Below are positions 16,040 to 31,028 of a stretch of DNA of 64,000 nucleotides, in pieces. Position 1 is the first letter of the stretch; each line of letters opens with the position of its first letter. Source of the DNA: Marinobacter changyiensis (lineage in GTDB: Bacteria > Pseudomonadota > Gammaproteobacteria > Pseudomonadales > Oleiphilaceae); assembly GCF_009193265.1 (NCBI RefSeq), contig NZ_VZZZ01000004.1, positions 1 through 64,000 of the forward strand, given 5' to 3'. The notes beneath the pieces are model-generated. The model saw only the letters and a program-made list of their open reading frames with translations. It was not told the origin of the DNA and made no database searches. Made by a program: the position numbers and the translations under genes.

Positions 16040-17824
16040 TCAACGCTGGCTTTCCGGTGTTACCCGAAGGATCTCCTCCACAGTGGTTTGACCGGCCGCG
16101 ACCTTCTGGGCCCCGCTCAGACGAAGTGATTTCATACCGTCCTTGTAGGCTTTAACCCGCAACTGGTCGAGCTCGCACCGCTCGTCGATCTGTCCCACCA
16201 GTTCACTGGATAGTTGCAGGATTTCATACACCCCGGCGCGCCCCATGTAACCGGTATTACGGCACTCCAGGCAGCCCACTGGCCGGTAGAATTGTTTCGG
16301 TGGTGCCGCTTTCCAGGGTCTGGTCAAGCTGGCCCAAGCTTCTTCATCCACCGGCCCCGGGCTCTTGCAATGTGGGCAAAGCGTGCGAACGAGTCGTTGT
16401 GCCATAACCCCCAGAACGGTCGCGCGCACCAGGTAGGCCGGTATGCCGAGCTCCAGAAGCCGTGTTATCGCACTTGGTGAGTCATTGGTATGCAGTGTTG
16501 AGAGCACAAGGTGACCGGTCAGAGCCGCCTGGACCGCCATTTCCGCTGTTTCAAGATCCCGAATCTCCCCGATCATGATGATGTCCGGGTCCTGTCGCAG
16601 CAAAGACCTCACCCCTGCAGCAAAGGTCAGTTCAATGTTGGACTGAACCTGCATCTGATTGAAGGCCGGCTCAACCATCTCGATTGGATCTTCAATGGTG
16701 CAGACGTTCACTTCTGATGTGGCGAGTTGTTTCAGGGTGGAATACAAGGTGGTGGTTTTGCCGGATCCCGTGGGCCCGGTTACCAGCACGATGCCGTGGG
16801 GTTTGCCGGTAATGTCCTTCCAGCGGGCCCGGTCCTCCTTCGAAAATCCCAGTTGCTCAAAACCTTTGAGCAGTACTTCGGGGTCAAATATTCGCAAAAC
16901 CATTTTTTCGCCAAACGCGGTTGGCATGGTGGCGAGACGAAGTTCCACCTCGCTATTGTCCGGCTTGCGGGTTTTGATTCGACCATCCTGGGGCCGTCGC
17001 TTTTCCGCGACGTTAAGGCGGCCAAGAATCTTCAGGCGGCTGGTAACGGCAACGCCGACCTGCTCTGGGAACTCATAGACATTGTGAAGTATGCCATCGA
17101 TGCGGAAGCGCACCTGCACCACGCCACGGCGAGGCTCAATGTGGATGTCGCTGGCGCGCTGGTCGTAGGCATATTGCAGCAACCAGTCCACAATCCTGAC
17201 GACATGCTGGTCATTGGCATCCGGGTCGTTGCCACCGCCAATATCCAACAACTGCTCGAAATTGTGAAGGTTGCCGCCAGCGTTGTTGCCCTGGCCGGAA
17301 CTGGCTTTGCTGACGGAGCTGGCAAGCTGATAGAACTCAACAGTGTAACGGCGGATATCTTCCGGGTTTGCCACCACCCGCTTGATGTCCTTCTTCAGGA
17401 CATGGCGAAGATTGGCCTCCCAGTCACTTTTGAACGGCTCGGCACTGGCGATCAGCACTTCATCCCTGCGAATTTCCACCGCCAGGATGCCGTGGCGCTG
17501 GGCAAAAGCGTAGGACATCGCCTTGGCAATCGCCGGGGTGTCAATCTTGAGCGGGTCGATGTGGTAGTAGGGTTGCTGTGCCCAGTCCGCTAACCAATGA
17601 GTCAGCCGCTCAAGGTCCAGCGAGCGCTTGCTTTGCAGGCTGGTCGGCGCGGCAATTCCCACAATTTCCAGTGGGTGGCGGGACGCACTGTCGGCTCCCA
17701 GATTGGCGGCCAGGATACGCTCGGCTTCCTCCTGATCCACCTCGCCACTACTCACCAATGCTGAACACACGTCTCGTAAGGTGAGTGTCGATCGGTGCGG
17801 TGCCGGAAGCGGAGTGGCGGCCAT
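16040..17824 (-). CDS. GspE/PulE-family secretion or pilus ATPase (orphan)
   Basis: This 594-residue hexameric ATPase is of the type II secretion/type IV pilus family. The N-terminal MshEN/GspE_N region (about 20-165) is followed by a linker with a low-complexity patch near 175-205 and the ATPase domain. That domain has Walker A GPTGSGKTTT near 350, Asp and His boxes, Walker B-like DIIMIGEIRD, and a zinc-binding CPHC...CLEC region near the end. No other secretin, pilin or inner-membrane partner is adjacent, so the system it powers must be encoded elsewhere. The start has AAGGGA upstream. DUF2069 and wrbA lie behind it on the same strand. Confidence 0.87.
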   Translation of the reverse strand: MAATPLPAPHRSTLTLRDVCSALVSSGEVDQEEAERILAANLGADSASRHPLEIVGIAAPTSLQSKRSLDLERLTHWLADWAQQPYYHIDPLKIDTPAIAKAMSYAFAQRHGILAVEIRRDEVLIASAEPFKSDWEANLRHVLKKDIKRVVANPEDIRRYTVEFYQLASSVSKASSGQGNNAGGNLHNFEQLLDIGGGNDPDANDQHVVRIVDWLLQYAYDQRASDIHIEPRRGVVQVRFRIDGILHNVYEFPEQVGVAVTSRLKILGRLNVAEKRRPQDGRIKTRKPDNSEVELRLATMPTAFGEKMVLRIFDPEVLLKGFEQLGFSKEDRARWKDITGKPHGIVLVTGPTGSGKTTTLYSTLKQLATSEVNVCTIEDPIEMVEPAFNQMQVQSNIELTFAAGVRSLLRQDPDIIMIGEIRDLETAEMAVQAALTGHLVLSTLHTNDSPSAITRLLELGIPAYLVRATVLGVMAQRLVRTLCPHCKSPGPVDEEAWASLTRPWKAAPPKQFYRPVGCLECRNTGYMGRAGVYEILQLSSELVGQIDERCELDQLRVKAYKDGMKSLRLSGAQKVAAGQTTVEEILRVTPESQR

Positions 17825-17870
17825 TGTTCATTCCCTTGACAGTATGTTGGAGGCGTTGTTTCAGGTCGGT

Positions 17871-18220
17871 TCAGGGCCGATTGGTTTTGAGGTGAATCAT
17901 GGCAACAGTAAAGAGGGCAAAGGTCAAGATTGCCAGCAGCATCGGGGCGAAATCACCTTCACTGAGCCATGCCGACACCACCGCCTGGGTGAAGTAGAAA
18001 ATAACCACAAAGCTCAGCCAGATGTAACCCCGGTTGTCGCCCCGGAAGACCGGTACCATGAACAACAATAACGGAATCAGTTTGACGCTCAGGATCAGAA
18101 TCAGCGATACGTCCTCCACGGGTTCCGGGTAGAAGGTCGTGATCAGAAGTGTTGCGAGGACGGCAAGATAAAGCAGGGCCGTGGAAACCAGGGTGATCTT
18201 CGCTTTCGGGGCATACAGCA

Positions 18221-18221
<1 letters not shown>
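17871..18221 (-). CDS. DUF2069 membrane protein
   Basis: This 116-residue protein has four hydrophobic helices and short loops and matches DUF2069, a family commonly coded just after wrbA in gammaproteobacteria. Its ATG shares a base with the wrbA stop (TAATG), so the two are translationally coupled. Function is unknown; location is the inner membrane. Confidence 0.85.
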
Positions 18222-18889
<668 letters not shown>

Positions 18890-18924
18890 TCAGGGAACGT
18901 TCGGGAATGTTAATGTCCACCTAC

Positions 18925-18952
18925 TTGGCGCCGACTCGCGGTAGGGTACAAT
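18925..18952 (+). promoter_or_regulatory. Sigma-70-type promoter for the thioredoxin-like lipoprotein
   Basis: TTGGCG (18925-18930) and TACAAT (18947-18952) are separated by 16 bases and lie about 40 bases upstream of the TTG start, in the divergent gap after wrbA. The fit to consensus is good. Confidence 0.55.
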
Positions 18953-18990
18953 AACCGGCTTTATGCCACAGTCTAACAGGAGGCTCGTCC

Positions 18991-19428
18991 TTGAAGTACC
19001 CCAGGATCATGCTCGCCGCGCTGATGCTCGCGTTGGCTGGCTGCGAGAAAATCGAGTTCGAACAGGCTTCCGGACAGACTCTTGACTGGGATTCCCTGCG
19101 CGGACAATGGGTGCTGGTCAACTATTGGGCGGAGTGGTGCAAACCCTGCCTGGAAGAAATTCCGGAACTCAACGTGCTGGATGATAATCCCGACATCACC
19201 GTACTGGGCGTCAATTTCGATGGTATCCGGGGTCCGGAGTTGGTGAATCTCGGGGCGAAGATGGATATTCGATTCGGTATGCTGGCGGAGGATCCGGGCC
19301 CTACTTTTGACTGGAAATTACCGGTGGCTCTGCCTGCGACATTCGTAGTTAACCCTGAGGGCGAGTTGCTTGAGGCCCGTTTCGGCCCCCAGACCGAAGA
19401 GGATCTGCTGGGTCTGATCAAACGCTGA
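18991..19428 (+). CDS. TlpA-like thioredoxin-fold lipoprotein
   Basis: This 145-residue protein starts at TTG with a strong AGGAGG site. The lipobox LAGC places the lipid anchor at C18. The thioredoxin fold follows, with the active-site pair C50 and C53 in WAEWCKPC and a cis-proline loop LPATFVV. It is expected to act as a thiol-disulfide oxidoreductase on the periplasmic side of a membrane. It is short for the TlpA family but appears complete. dnaE starts 65 bases downstream. Confidence 0.85.
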   Translation: MKYPRIMLAALMLALAGCEKIEFEQASGQTLDWDSLRGQWVLVNYWAEWCKPCLEEIPELNVLDDNPDITVLGVNFDGIRGPELVNLGAKMDIRFGMLAEDPGPTFDWKLPVALPATFVVNPEGELLEARFGPQTEEDLLGLIKR

Positions 19429-19435
19429 CGCGTTC

Positions 19436-19451
19436 GGGGCAAGCTTGCCCC
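19436..19451. repeat. 16-bp perfect palindrome before dnaE
   Basis: GGGGCAAGCTTGCCCC is self-complementary and sits 8 bases after the thioredoxin-like gene and 42 bases before dnaE. No T-tract follows, so it is not a standard terminator. It could be an RNA hairpin or a protein-binding site. Confidence 0.4.
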
Positions 19452-19493
19452 CTGCGCACTCATTGCCTGAAAAAACTGGAACAACCTGACGTT

Positions 19494-22400
19494 ATGGCCA
19501 CGACCTTTGTACATCTCCGCGTGCACTCCGAATACTCTCTGGTGGACGGACTGGTTCGCGTCAAGCCCCTGATCAAGCGGGTAGCCGAGCTCGGAATGCC
19601 CGCGGTCGGCCTGACCGAACAATCGAACATGTGTTCGTTGGTGCGCTTTTATAAAGGGTCGATCGGAGCCGGTATCAAGCCGATTATCGGCGCTGACATC
19701 TGGCTGGATAACCCGGAAGAGCCGGAAAGCCCATTCCGTTTGACGTTACTGGCCGCCAGCGACATCGGTTACCTGCACCTGACTGAAATTATTTCTCTCG
19801 GTTACACCGAAGGACAGCGCTATGGCAGGCCCGTTGTCCAGCGAAGCTGGATCGAACAACGTGCTGAAGGGCTGATTGTGCTGTCGGGTGGCAAAATGGG
19901 CGATGTCGGCAAAGCCTTGCTGGCCAGCAAAACCGACCTTGCTCGCAGTCGGACCGAGTACTGGATGACCCTGTTCCCGGATAGCTATTATCTGGAATTG
20001 CAGCGAACCGGACGTATCAACGACGAAGAATGCCTGCATTTGAGTGTCGAACTGGCGGAAGCGCTCGATTGCCCGGTAGTGGCCACCAATGATGTGCACT
20101 TCCTCTACGCCGATGATTTTGAAGCTCACGAGGCCCGGGTCTGCATTGGCGAGAGCCGCACCCTGGATGACCCGCGCCGTGATCGGCGGTTCAGTGATCA
20201 GCAGTACCTGCGCAGCTCGGAGGAGATGATCGAGCTGTTCTCGGATATTCCCGAAGCGATTGAAAATACCGTCGAGATCGCCCGTCGCTGTAACGTGAAA
20301 GTGCGGATGGGCGAGTATTTCCTGCCGAACTACCCGATTCCTGCCGGTCTTACCATGGACGAATACTTCCGGAAGGTCTCCGAGGAGGGGCTGGAAGAGC
20401 GCCTGGCCAAAACCCTGCCGAAAGACGATCCGGAATACGATCAGAAGCGCCAGGCCTACTATGACCGGCTGAATTTTGAGCTCAATATCATTACCCAGAT
20501 GGGGTTCCCCGGCTACTTTCTGATCGTTATGGACTTCATCAAGTGGGCCAAGAACAACGGTGTACCGGTGGGTCCTGGTCGGGGTTCTGGCGCCGGCTCC
20601 CTGGTGGCCTACTGCCAGTCCATTACCGACCTCGACCCGCTGGAATACGACTTGCTGTTCGAGCGCTTCCTGAATCCGGAGCGGGTGTCGATGCCCGACT
20701 TTGACGTCGATTTCTGCATGGAAGGCCGTGACCGGGTCATTGCCTATGTGGCCGAGAAATACGGCCGGGAAGCGGTATCCCAGATCATTACCTTTGGCAC
20801 CATGGCGGCGAAGGCGGTGGTGCGGGACGTGGCGCGGGTGCAGGGCAAGTCTTACGGTCTGGCGGACCGATTGTCCAAGATGATCCCGTTTGAAGTAGGT
20901 ATGACGCTGGCAAAGGCCCGGGAACAGGAAGAGCCTTTACGGGAGTTTCTGGAGCAGGACGAAGAAGCCCAGGAAATCTGGGAAATGGCCCTCAAGCTTG
21001 AAGGCGTCTGCCGGAATGCGGGCAAACACGCCGGTGGCGTGGTGATTGCGCCGACCAAAATCACCGATTTCTCGCCGCTGTATTGCGATGACGAAGGCGG
21101 CAGCCTGGTTACCCAGTTCGACAAGAACGATGTCGAAGAAGCCGGGCTGGTGAAGTTCGACTTCCTGGGTCTGCGGACCCTGACCATCATCGACTGGGCC
21201 CTGGGCATGATCAACCCGCGCCGCGAGCTGCGCGGTGAATCGAAGCTGAATATCAACGATATTCCGCTGACCGATCGCAAGTCGTTCGAAATGCTGAAAA
21301 AAGCGGATACCACTGCGGTGTTCCAGCTTGAATCCCGGGGCATGAAAGATCTGATCCGGCGCCTTCAGCCTGACACCCTTGAGGATATGATCGCCCTGGT
21401 GGCGTTGTTCCGTCCCGGGCCGCTGCAGTCAGGCATGGTGGACGACTTTATCGACCGTAAGCACGGTCGCCAGCCGGTGGCTTACCCCCACTCGGATTTC
21501 CAGTACGAAGGCCTCAAGCCGGTGTTGGAGCCGACTTACGGCATCATCCTGTATCAAGAGCAGGTTATGCAGATTGCCCAGGTGATGGCCGGCTTCAGTC
21601 TCGGTGGCGCCGACCTGCTGCGGCGGGCCATGGGTAAGAAAAAAGCCGAAGAAATGGAGAAGCAGAAAGCGATCTTCATTGAGGGCTGTAAAAACAACAA
21701 CATCACCGAGACCCTGGCAGAGAATATCTTTGACCTGGTGGAAAAGTTTGCCGGTTACGGTTTCAACAAATCCCACTCGGCAGCCTACGCCCTGGTGTCC
21801 TATCAGACCCTCTGGCTGAAGGCCCATTACACCGCGGAATTCATGGCGGCGGTGCTGACGGCGGATATGCAGAACACCGATAAGGTGGTCACGCTGGTGG
21901 AAGAGTGCCGGCACCTGAAGCTGGATCTGGTGTTGCCGGATGTCAGCACCTCTGAATACACCTTCACAGTCAACGATGACGGCCAGATCGTCTACGGTCT
22001 CGGCGCCATCAAGGGTCTTGGAGAAGGCCCGATCCAGAGCATTGTGGACGCGCGGGAAGCCGGCGGCCCGTTCAAGGATCTGTTTGAGTTCTGTCGCCGG
22101 GTAGACATGAAAAAGCTCAACAAGCGAGCCATGGAAGCTCTGATCCGCTCAGGTGCCATGGACAAGCTTGGCCCGGGCCGGGCGCATATTACCGCGAGCA
22201 TCGACAAGGCGATCCAGCAGGCCGGCCAGCAGTCCCGGAATGAGTCCGTGGGCATGGTGGACATGTTCGGGGAAATGCTTGGCGGTGATGATGACATCAA
22301 CCTGTTCGATGATGTGACCAGTGTGCGGGAATGGCCGGAGAAACAGCGCTTGAAGGGCGAAAAGGATACCCTCGGGCTCTATCTGACCGGCCACCCCTTC

Positions 22401-22976
22401 GATGAGTATGAGCGTGAAGTCCGTCGTTTTGTGCGCTCGTCTATTGCTGACCTGAAGCCATCCCGCACGCCGCAACGGCTGGCAGGGCTGGTGATAGCAC
22501 AGCGCACCATGAAGACCCGCACTGGCCAGACCATGTGCTTTATTACCCTGGATGACCGTAGCGCGCGGATCGAAGCGACGCTGTTTTCGGAAGTGTATTA
22601 CGCCAACCGCGAGTTGCTGCAGTCAGATCAGGTGATTGTGGTTGAAGGGCAGGTCAGCCATGATGATTATTCTGGTCAGATGAAAGTGCGGGTCAGCGAT
22701 ATCATGGATGTTGGCGCCGCCCGCCAGCGATTCAGCCGCGGGCTTCAATTGGCCCTGAAGGCCGATCAGTTGCAGAATGGCTTGCTGGATCGGCTTGATG
22801 ACACCCTGCGACCGTTTCGCTGTGAAGGCAGCCCGGTCTGGATTGATTACCAGGGTCCTGAGGCCAGCACGCGTATTCAGCTCGGTGATAGCTGGCGAGT
22901 GCAGCCTGACGATGCCCTGCTGCTCGAATTGAGATATCTGGTGGGCGACCAGGCTGTTGAACTGGTCTATGATTAG
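19494..22976 (+). CDS. dnaE: DNA polymerase III alpha subunit
   Basis: This is the replicative polymerase catalytic subunit, 1160 residues, the same length as the E. coli enzyme. Domains in order are the N-terminal PHP domain ([12 protein letters not shown]), the palm with catalytic D404 and D406 in PDFDVDFC, fingers, the helix-hairpin-helix region, an OB fold near 1000-1080 and the tau-binding C-terminus. The usual lpxB-rnhB neighbours are not upstream; a thioredoxin-like lipoprotein is. accA follows after 135 bases, as in many gammaproteobacteria. Confidence 0.97.
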   Translation: MATTFVHLRVHSEYSLVDGLVRVKPLIKRVAELGMPAVGLTEQSNMCSLVRFYKGSIGAGIKPIIGADIWLDNPEEPESPFRLTLLAASDIGYLHLTEIISLGYTEGQRYGRPVVQRSWIEQRAEGLIVLSGGKMGDVGKALLASKTDLARSRTEYWMTLFPDSYYLELQRTGRINDEECLHLSVELAEALDCPVVATNDVHFLYADDFEAHEARVCIGESRTLDDPRRDRRFSDQQYLRSSEEMIELFSDIPEAIENTVEIARRCNVKVRMGEYFLPNYPIPAGLTMDEYFRKVSEEGLEERLAKTLPKDDPEYDQKRQAYYDRLNFELNIITQMGFPGYFLIVMDFIKWAKNNGVPVGPGRGSGAGSLVAYCQSITDLDPLEYDLLFERFLNPERVSMPDFDVDFCMEGRDRVIAYVAEKYGREAVSQIITFGTMAAKAVVRDVARVQGKSYGLADRLSKMIPFEVGMTLAKAREQEEPLREFLEQDEEAQEIWEMALKLEGVCRNAGKHAGGVVIAPTKITDFSPLYCDDEGGSLVTQFDKNDVEEAGLVKFDFLGLRTLTIIDWALGMINPRRELRGESKLNINDIPLTDRKSFEMLKKADTTAVFQLESRGMKDLIRRLQPDTLEDMIALVALFRPGPLQSGMVDDFIDRKHGRQPVAYPHSDFQYEGLKPVLEPTYGIILYQEQVMQIAQVMAGFSLGGADLLRRAMGKKKAEEMEKQKAIFIEGCKNNNITETLAENIFDLVEKFAGYGFNKSHSAAYALVSYQTLWLKAHYTAEFMAAVLTADMQNTDKVVTLVEECRHLKLDLVLPDVSTSEYTFTVNDDGQIVYGLGAIKGLGEGPIQSIVDAREAGGPFKDLFEFCRRVDMKKLNKRAMEALIRSGAMDKLGPGRAHITASIDKAIQQAGQQSRNESVGMVDMFGEMLGGDDDINLFDDVTSVREWPEKQRLKGEKDTLGLYLTGHPFDEYEREVRRFVRSSIADLKPSRTPQRLAGLVIAQRTMKTRTGQTMCFITLDDRSARIEATLFSEVYYANRELLQSDQVIVVEGQVSHDDYSGQMKVRVSDIMDVGAARQRFSRGLQLALKADQLQNGLLDRLDDTLRPFRCEGSPVWIDYQGPEASTRIQLGDSWRVQPDDALLLELRYLVGDQAVELVYD

Positions 22977-23111
22977 GGATGTGAATGGACAACTCATACC
23001 AATGTCCGCTTTTGCTTGGGAAACTGCGCTGCTATTTTTAGCGAAATTCTGAACTTGCGGGGGACTCTGCAGCAATTCACCCCCTCGCCTGGCACAAAAT
23101 GACGGAACATC

Positions 23112-24065
23112 ATGAACCCAAATTATCTGGATTTTGAACAGCCGATTGCCGACCTTGAAGCCAAGATTGAAGAGCTTCGGATGGTTGGAAATGACACCGA
23201 AATCAACATTACCGATGAGATCAGCCGTCTCAAGAATAAAAGCGTCAGTCTGACCGAAAGTATCTTTTCGGATCTGGCGCCCTGGGATATTTCCCGCCTG
23301 GCCCGACACCCGCGCCGGCCATATACCAGGGACTACATTGATCTGATCTGTGAGGATTTTGACGAGCTGCACGGTGATCGTCATTACGCAGACGATCTCT
23401 CCATCGTCGGGGGCACAGCGCGGCTGGACAACCGCCCGGTGATGGTGATCGGCCACCAGAAAGGGCGAGAAGTGCGCGACAAGGTCAAACGCAATTTCGG
23501 CATGCCCAGGCCAGAAGGCTACCGTAAGGCACTGCGCCTGATGGAGATGGCCGAGCGCTTCAAGATGCCGGTGCTGACGTTTATCGACACACCGGGGGCT
23601 TACCCGGGTATCGGAGCAGAAGAGCGCGGCCAGAGCGAGGCTATCGCATTCAACCTGGCGGTGATGTCCCGTCTCAAGACGCCGATTATCTCCACGGTGA
23701 TCGGTGAGGGTGGTTCTGGTGGTGCTCTGGCCATTGGCGTCTGCGACCAGCTCTTCATGTTGCAGTATTCCACCTACGCGGTTATCTCACCGGAGGGCTG
23801 TGCTTCCATCCTCTGGAAAAGTGCGGACTACGCCGCTACTGCAGCAGAAGCCATGGGTGTGACGGCCGATCGCCTGAAGGCTCTTGGTCTGGCGGACCGG
23901 GTGATCTCCGAACCACTGGGTGGAGCCCATCGCAAACCCGAGGAGATGGCGCAGGCATTGCGCAAGAATCTGAACGAAGGGTTGGAAGAACTGTGCAAGC
24001 TCGCACCTGACGACCTGGTCGCCCGCCGTTATGAGCGATTGACCCGCTATGACACCGGGCGGTAA
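23112..24065 (+). CDS. accA: Acetyl-CoA carboxylase carboxyltransferase alpha subunit
   Basis: This 317-residue subunit works with AccD to move the carboxyl group from biotin to acetyl-CoA, the first step of fatty-acid synthesis. The crotonase-fold core is visible, with the oxyanion loop [12 protein letters not shown] and the [19 protein letters not shown] block. Length matches the E. coli protein (319). It overlaps tilS by 17 bases. Confidence 0.97.
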   Translation: MNPNYLDFEQPIADLEAKIEELRMVGNDTEINITDEISRLKNKSVSLTESIFSDLAPWDISRLARHPRRPYTRDYIDLICEDFDELHGDRHYADDLSIVGGTARLDNRPVMVIGHQKGREVRDKVKRNFGMPRPEGYRKALRLMEMAERFKMPVLTFIDTPGAYPGIGAEERGQSEAIAFNLAVMSRLKTPIISTVIGEGGSGGALAIGVCDQLFMLQYSTYAVISPEGCASILWKSADYAATAAEAMGVTADRLKALGLADRVISEPLGGAHRKPEEMAQALRKNLNEGLEELCKLAPDDLVARRYERLTRYDTGR

Positions 24066-25377
24066 CAGCCGCCCGGTTGACCTTATCTGGCCGTCAGAAC
24101 TTGTCGCCGCTGTAAGTGCCACCCCTCCCGCTCCAAGGGTGTGGGTGGCCTTCAGCGGCGGCCTTGATTCCACACTTCTCCTGCACGCTGCCCATCATTG
24201 TTTCGATGGTGACATCGCGGCACTTCACATCAATCACCAGCTTCAACCCAATGCCGGTGAGTGCGAGACTCACTGCCGTGCAGTCTGTCGTGAATTAGGT
24301 GTCGAACTGGTTGTTGAGGCAGTTGATGTTGGCGCGATTAAGGGGGTCGGCCTTGAAGAATCGGCCCGGAATGAACGTTATCGCGTGTTCGAGACACGGT
24401 TGGGTCCTGACGAAGCACTGCTGATGGCTCACCACGGTGACGATCAGACTGAAACCGTGCTGTTCCGGCTGGTGCGAGGGACCGGTGTGGCGGGTTTGGC
24501 GGGTATGCCGGTGCAACGCCCATTGGGCGAAGGCTTCCTGTTTCGGCCATTGCTGGCTTTTGGCCGCGAACAGCTTTGCTGCTGGGCCGCCGAGCTGGGC
24601 TTACAGTGGATTGATGATCCGAGTAACGACGATCAACGTTTCGACCGTAACTTTCTGCGCCACTCTATCTTGCAACCGCTCAAGCTGCGCTGGCCCACAC
24701 TTTTGCAGCGCCTGGGCCACACGGTTGAGGCCTGCCGGGAGGCAGATCAGCTGGCCTATCGTCTGGCTCAGCTGCAGTACGCATCCTGTGCCGACGCCAG
24801 GGGGGCTATCGGATTAGCGGAGTTCCGCCTCCTTAGTCTGGCTGAGCAGAAAAACCTGTTGCGATGGTCCATCCTCGAGCGCGGCTGGACGCTCCCGTCG
24901 GTAAAACACTGGGATCAGGCGTTGGTACAAATGGCCACGGCAAAGGAGGACCGTGCACCAGAGATTAAGGGTGACGGGTTCTCCATCCGGCGCTACCGTG
25001 ATGCGCTTTACCTGGTGGCTGAACCGGAAGCGGTGCCAACCGGGACCAGGATTTTATCGGCGTCCTGTCCGGTGGAATGGGGGTCATACCGGTTCTGCCT
25101 GGAGACTGCCGGGCAAGCTGAGACCGCAGCGCCCGAGCTTGAAGTAAAGGCAAGGGCTGGCGGCGAGCGCATTCGCCCCGATCCGACCGGGCCGTCACGA
25201 TTACTGAAGACCTGGCTGCAGGAAACAGCCGTTCCACCCTGGCAACGACAGGGTTTGCCCCTGCTCTGGGAAGCGGGAAATGTGGTTGGCGTAGCTGATT
25301 TGTGGCTTTCCCCGCGGTTCTCGGGGGAGGCGCCAGTGAGCGGCTGGCGAATCCGGGCGGAGCGGGATTTTAATTGA
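24049..25377 (+). CDS. tilS: tRNA(Ile)-lysidine synthetase
   Basis: This 442-residue enzyme attaches lysine to C34 of the minor tRNA-Ile so that it reads AUA. The PP-loop ATP site SGGLDST is near residue 36, followed by HINHQLQ and the [10 protein letters not shown] block typical of TilS. The C-terminal TilS domains (about 230-442) include [12 protein letters not shown]. The ATG lies inside the end of accA, indicating coupling. The first 30 residues before the PP-loop are less certain. Confidence 0.93.
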   Translation: MTPGGNSRPVDLIWPSELVAAVSATPPAPRVWVAFSGGLDSTLLLHAAHHCFDGDIAALHINHQLQPNAGECETHCRAVCRELGVELVVEAVDVGAIKGVGLEESARNERYRVFETRLGPDEALLMAHHGDDQTETVLFRLVRGTGVAGLAGMPVQRPLGEGFLFRPLLAFGREQLCCWAAELGLQWIDDPSNDDQRFDRNFLRHSILQPLKLRWPTLLQRLGHTVEACREADQLAYRLAQLQYASCADARGAIGLAEFRLLSLAEQKNLLRWSILERGWTLPSVKHWDQALVQMATAKEDRAPEIKGDGFSIRRYRDALYLVAEPEAVPTGTRILSASCPVEWGSYRFCLETAGQAETAAPELEVKARAGGERIRPDPTGPSRLLKTWLQETAVPPWQRQGLPLLWEAGNVVGVADLWLSPRFSGEAPVSGWRIRAERDFN

Positions 25378-25454
25378 GAAGGCAGGGCCTTTCTGGTAGC
25401 CTGACTTCCCATCTTGAGATGACAATCTCCCTCCTTAAAACCGAACCAGACTAA

Positions 25455-27107
<1,653 letters not shown>

Positions 27108-27115
27108 CAATCGAG

Positions 27116-28020
<905 letters not shown>

Positions 28021-28066
28021 TTCTGATAGCCGTGCAAGAAACTGATTTTTAACCGATGCAACATGA

Positions 28067-29383
<1,317 letters not shown>

Positions 29384-29420
29384 AGGATCGCCAATTGCCT
29401 GCCGGTGGGCTAAACTCTCG

Positions 29421-29457
29421 GGATGCTGCAGAGCCGGAGGCTTTCCAGCATCCTTTT
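29421..29457 (+). terminator. Terminator or attenuator between eno and ftsB
   Basis: GGATGCTG (29421-29428) pairs with CAGCATCC (29446-29453), with an inner AGCC/GGCT stem, followed by TTTTCTGG. It lies 38 bases after eno and 32 bases before the ftsB start. Confidence 0.65.
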
Positions 29458-29488
29458 CTGGTTTACCGGGTACACAAGGACAGGTTGG

Positions 29489-29761
29489 ATGAAGTTGCTT
29501 TGGGCTGTTTTAGTGGTACTGATTCTCCTGCTGCAGGTGCGCCTGTGGGTCGGGGAGGGCAGCTTTGTGCAGGTCTGGGCGATGGAAGATACCCTTGAAG
29601 AGCAACGCCAGGAGAATGCCAAACTCGCGAACCGGAATGAGCGCCTTTATGCCGAAGTACGCAATCTCCGTAGCGGAGAAGGGGCGATCGAAGAACGGGC
29701 TCGCATGAATCTGGGTCTTATCCGGAATGATGAGACTTTCTTCCTGGTGGTTGAGCCTTAA
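29489..29761 (+). CDS. ftsB: Cell division protein FtsB
   Basis: This 90-residue bitopic protein links FtsL and FtsQ in the divisome. The start is the ATG at 29489 with AAGGA 8 bases upstream, not the frame's earlier codon. A single membrane helix covers about residues 3-20. A coiled coil follows (EEQRQENAKLANRNERLYAE), then the short C-terminal region with ERARMNLGLI, typical of FtsB. ispD follows after 23 bases. Confidence 0.92.
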   Translation: MKLLWAVLVVLILLLQVRLWVGEGSFVQVWAMEDTLEEQRQENAKLANRNERLYAEVRNLRSGEGAIEERARMNLGLIRNDETFFLVVEP

Positions 29762-29784
29762 ACCGCAAGCCTTGTGACTGCCCC

Positions 29785-30501
29785 ATGACCAAACCTCGAA
29801 ACTGGCTCGTCGTACCCGCCGCGGGTATTGGCCAGCGCATGAATTCAGATTGCCCCAAACAGTATCTTCGCATCCACGATCGTTTCATTGTCGATATTGT
29901 GCTTTCCCGCCTTCTTGGCGGCGTCCCGTTTGATGGTTGTATGGTGGCGCTTCATCGGGAGGATCGATGGTGGCCGACCACCACAAGCCATCGTGATCCG
30001 AGGGTGCAGGTTTGTGACGGCGCGGCGGAGCGCCATCTTTCCGTGTTGGCCGCACTTCGGGCGCTGGCAGCACAAGCCTCGGATGAGGACTGGGTGTTGG
30101 TGCACGATGTGGCGCGGCCCTGCATAGCATGCGAGGATGTCCGGAAGCTGATGACCACACTGGAGTCAGACCCGGTAGGTGGGCTCCTGGCCACTCCGGT
30201 CACTGACACCCTCAAACGGGCCGGGATGGATGGTGACGGGGTGTCGGAGACCGTAGACCGAAGCCGCCTGTGGCGGGCCCTGACGCCCCAGATGTTTCGT
30301 TTTGGCGCGCTGAAGGCGGCGATCGAAAGCGTGGTTCGCGGTGGAGTTTCAATTACAGACGACGCCTCAGCTATGGAATACACTGGCGCGATGCCGCGAC
30401 TGGTGGAAGGTCGTTCAGATAATATCAAGATCACCGTGCCCTCGGATCTGACCCTGGCCGGCTTCCTGCTTGGTCGGTTGCCCGATGAGCAAGCGTCATG
30501 A
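29785..30501 (+). CDS. ispD: 2-C-methyl-D-erythritol 4-phosphate cytidylyltransferase
   Basis: This 238-residue enzyme of the MEP isoprenoid pathway joins CTP and MEP. The CTP loop PAAGIGQRM is near residue 10, followed by PKQYL and the VHDVARPC block. ispF follows 41 bases downstream, the usual order. Codon use and length are ordinary. Confidence 0.93.
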   Translation: MTKPRNWLVVPAAGIGQRMNSDCPKQYLRIHDRFIVDIVLSRLLGGVPFDGCMVALHREDRWWPTTTSHRDPRVQVCDGAAERHLSVLAALRALAAQASDEDWVLVHDVARPCIACEDVRKLMTTLESDPVGGLLATPVTDTLKRAGMDGDGVSETVDRSRLWRALTPQMFRFGALKAAIESVVRGGVSITDDASAMEYTGAMPRLVEGRSDNIKITVPSDLTLAGFLLGRLPDEQAS

Positions 30502-30542
30502 TCTGGCCCGAATCTGATCAATACTGATAAAACAACCGGAGT

Positions 30543-31028
30543 ATGACAATGCGCATTGGCCAGGGGTTTGATGTTCACGGGTTTGGCGAAGGTGATCACG
30601 TTGTCATCGGTGGTGTTCACATCCCCTTCATGCAAGGCCTGGTGGCGCATTCAGACGGCGATGTGCTGCTCCATGCCCTGTCAGATGCGTTACTGGGCGC
30701 CTTGGCGCTTGGCGACATCGGTCATTTCTTCCCGGATACTTCGTATGACTGGGCGGACGCTGACAGCCGCGACCTGCTCAGACAAGTCATGAAGCGGATA
30801 GCAGAGCACGGCTACGAAGTCGGTAATGTGGATACCACGATCATCGCCCAGGCGCCCAAAATGGCGCCTCACATCGAGCAGATGAAGATCAATATTGCGG
30901 AAGATCTCGGTATTTCAACGGATCGGGTAGGGGTAAAAGCAACGACCACGGAACGGCTGGGCTTTACCGGCCGTGGCGAGGGTATTGCCTGCCAGGCCAT
31001 ATGCCTTTTGAACAAGGTGGGCTCGTGA
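30543..31028 (+). CDS. ispF: 2-C-methyl-D-erythritol 2,4-cyclodiphosphate synthase
   Basis: This 161-residue trimeric enzyme makes the cyclic diphosphate intermediate of the MEP pathway. The metal ligands are in GFDVHGF and in [12 protein letters not shown], and the typical FPDT loop is present. The start could be ATG 30543 or ATG 30549 ([10 protein letters not shown]). The stop overlaps the likely GTG start of truD. Confidence 0.94.
   Translation: MTMRIGQGFDVHGFGEGDHVVIGGVHIPFMQGLVAHSDGDVLLHALSDALLGALALGDIGHFFPDTSYDWADADSRDLLRQVMKRIAEHGYEVGNVDTTIIAQAPKMAPHIEQMKINIAEDLGISTDRVGVKATTTERLGFTGRGEGIACQAICLLNKVGS

Noticed and set aside
16727..17593. A 288-codon open frame antisense to the GspE-like gene
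   Set aside because: The ATPase motifs on the other strand are decisive; the antisense frame shows no motif.
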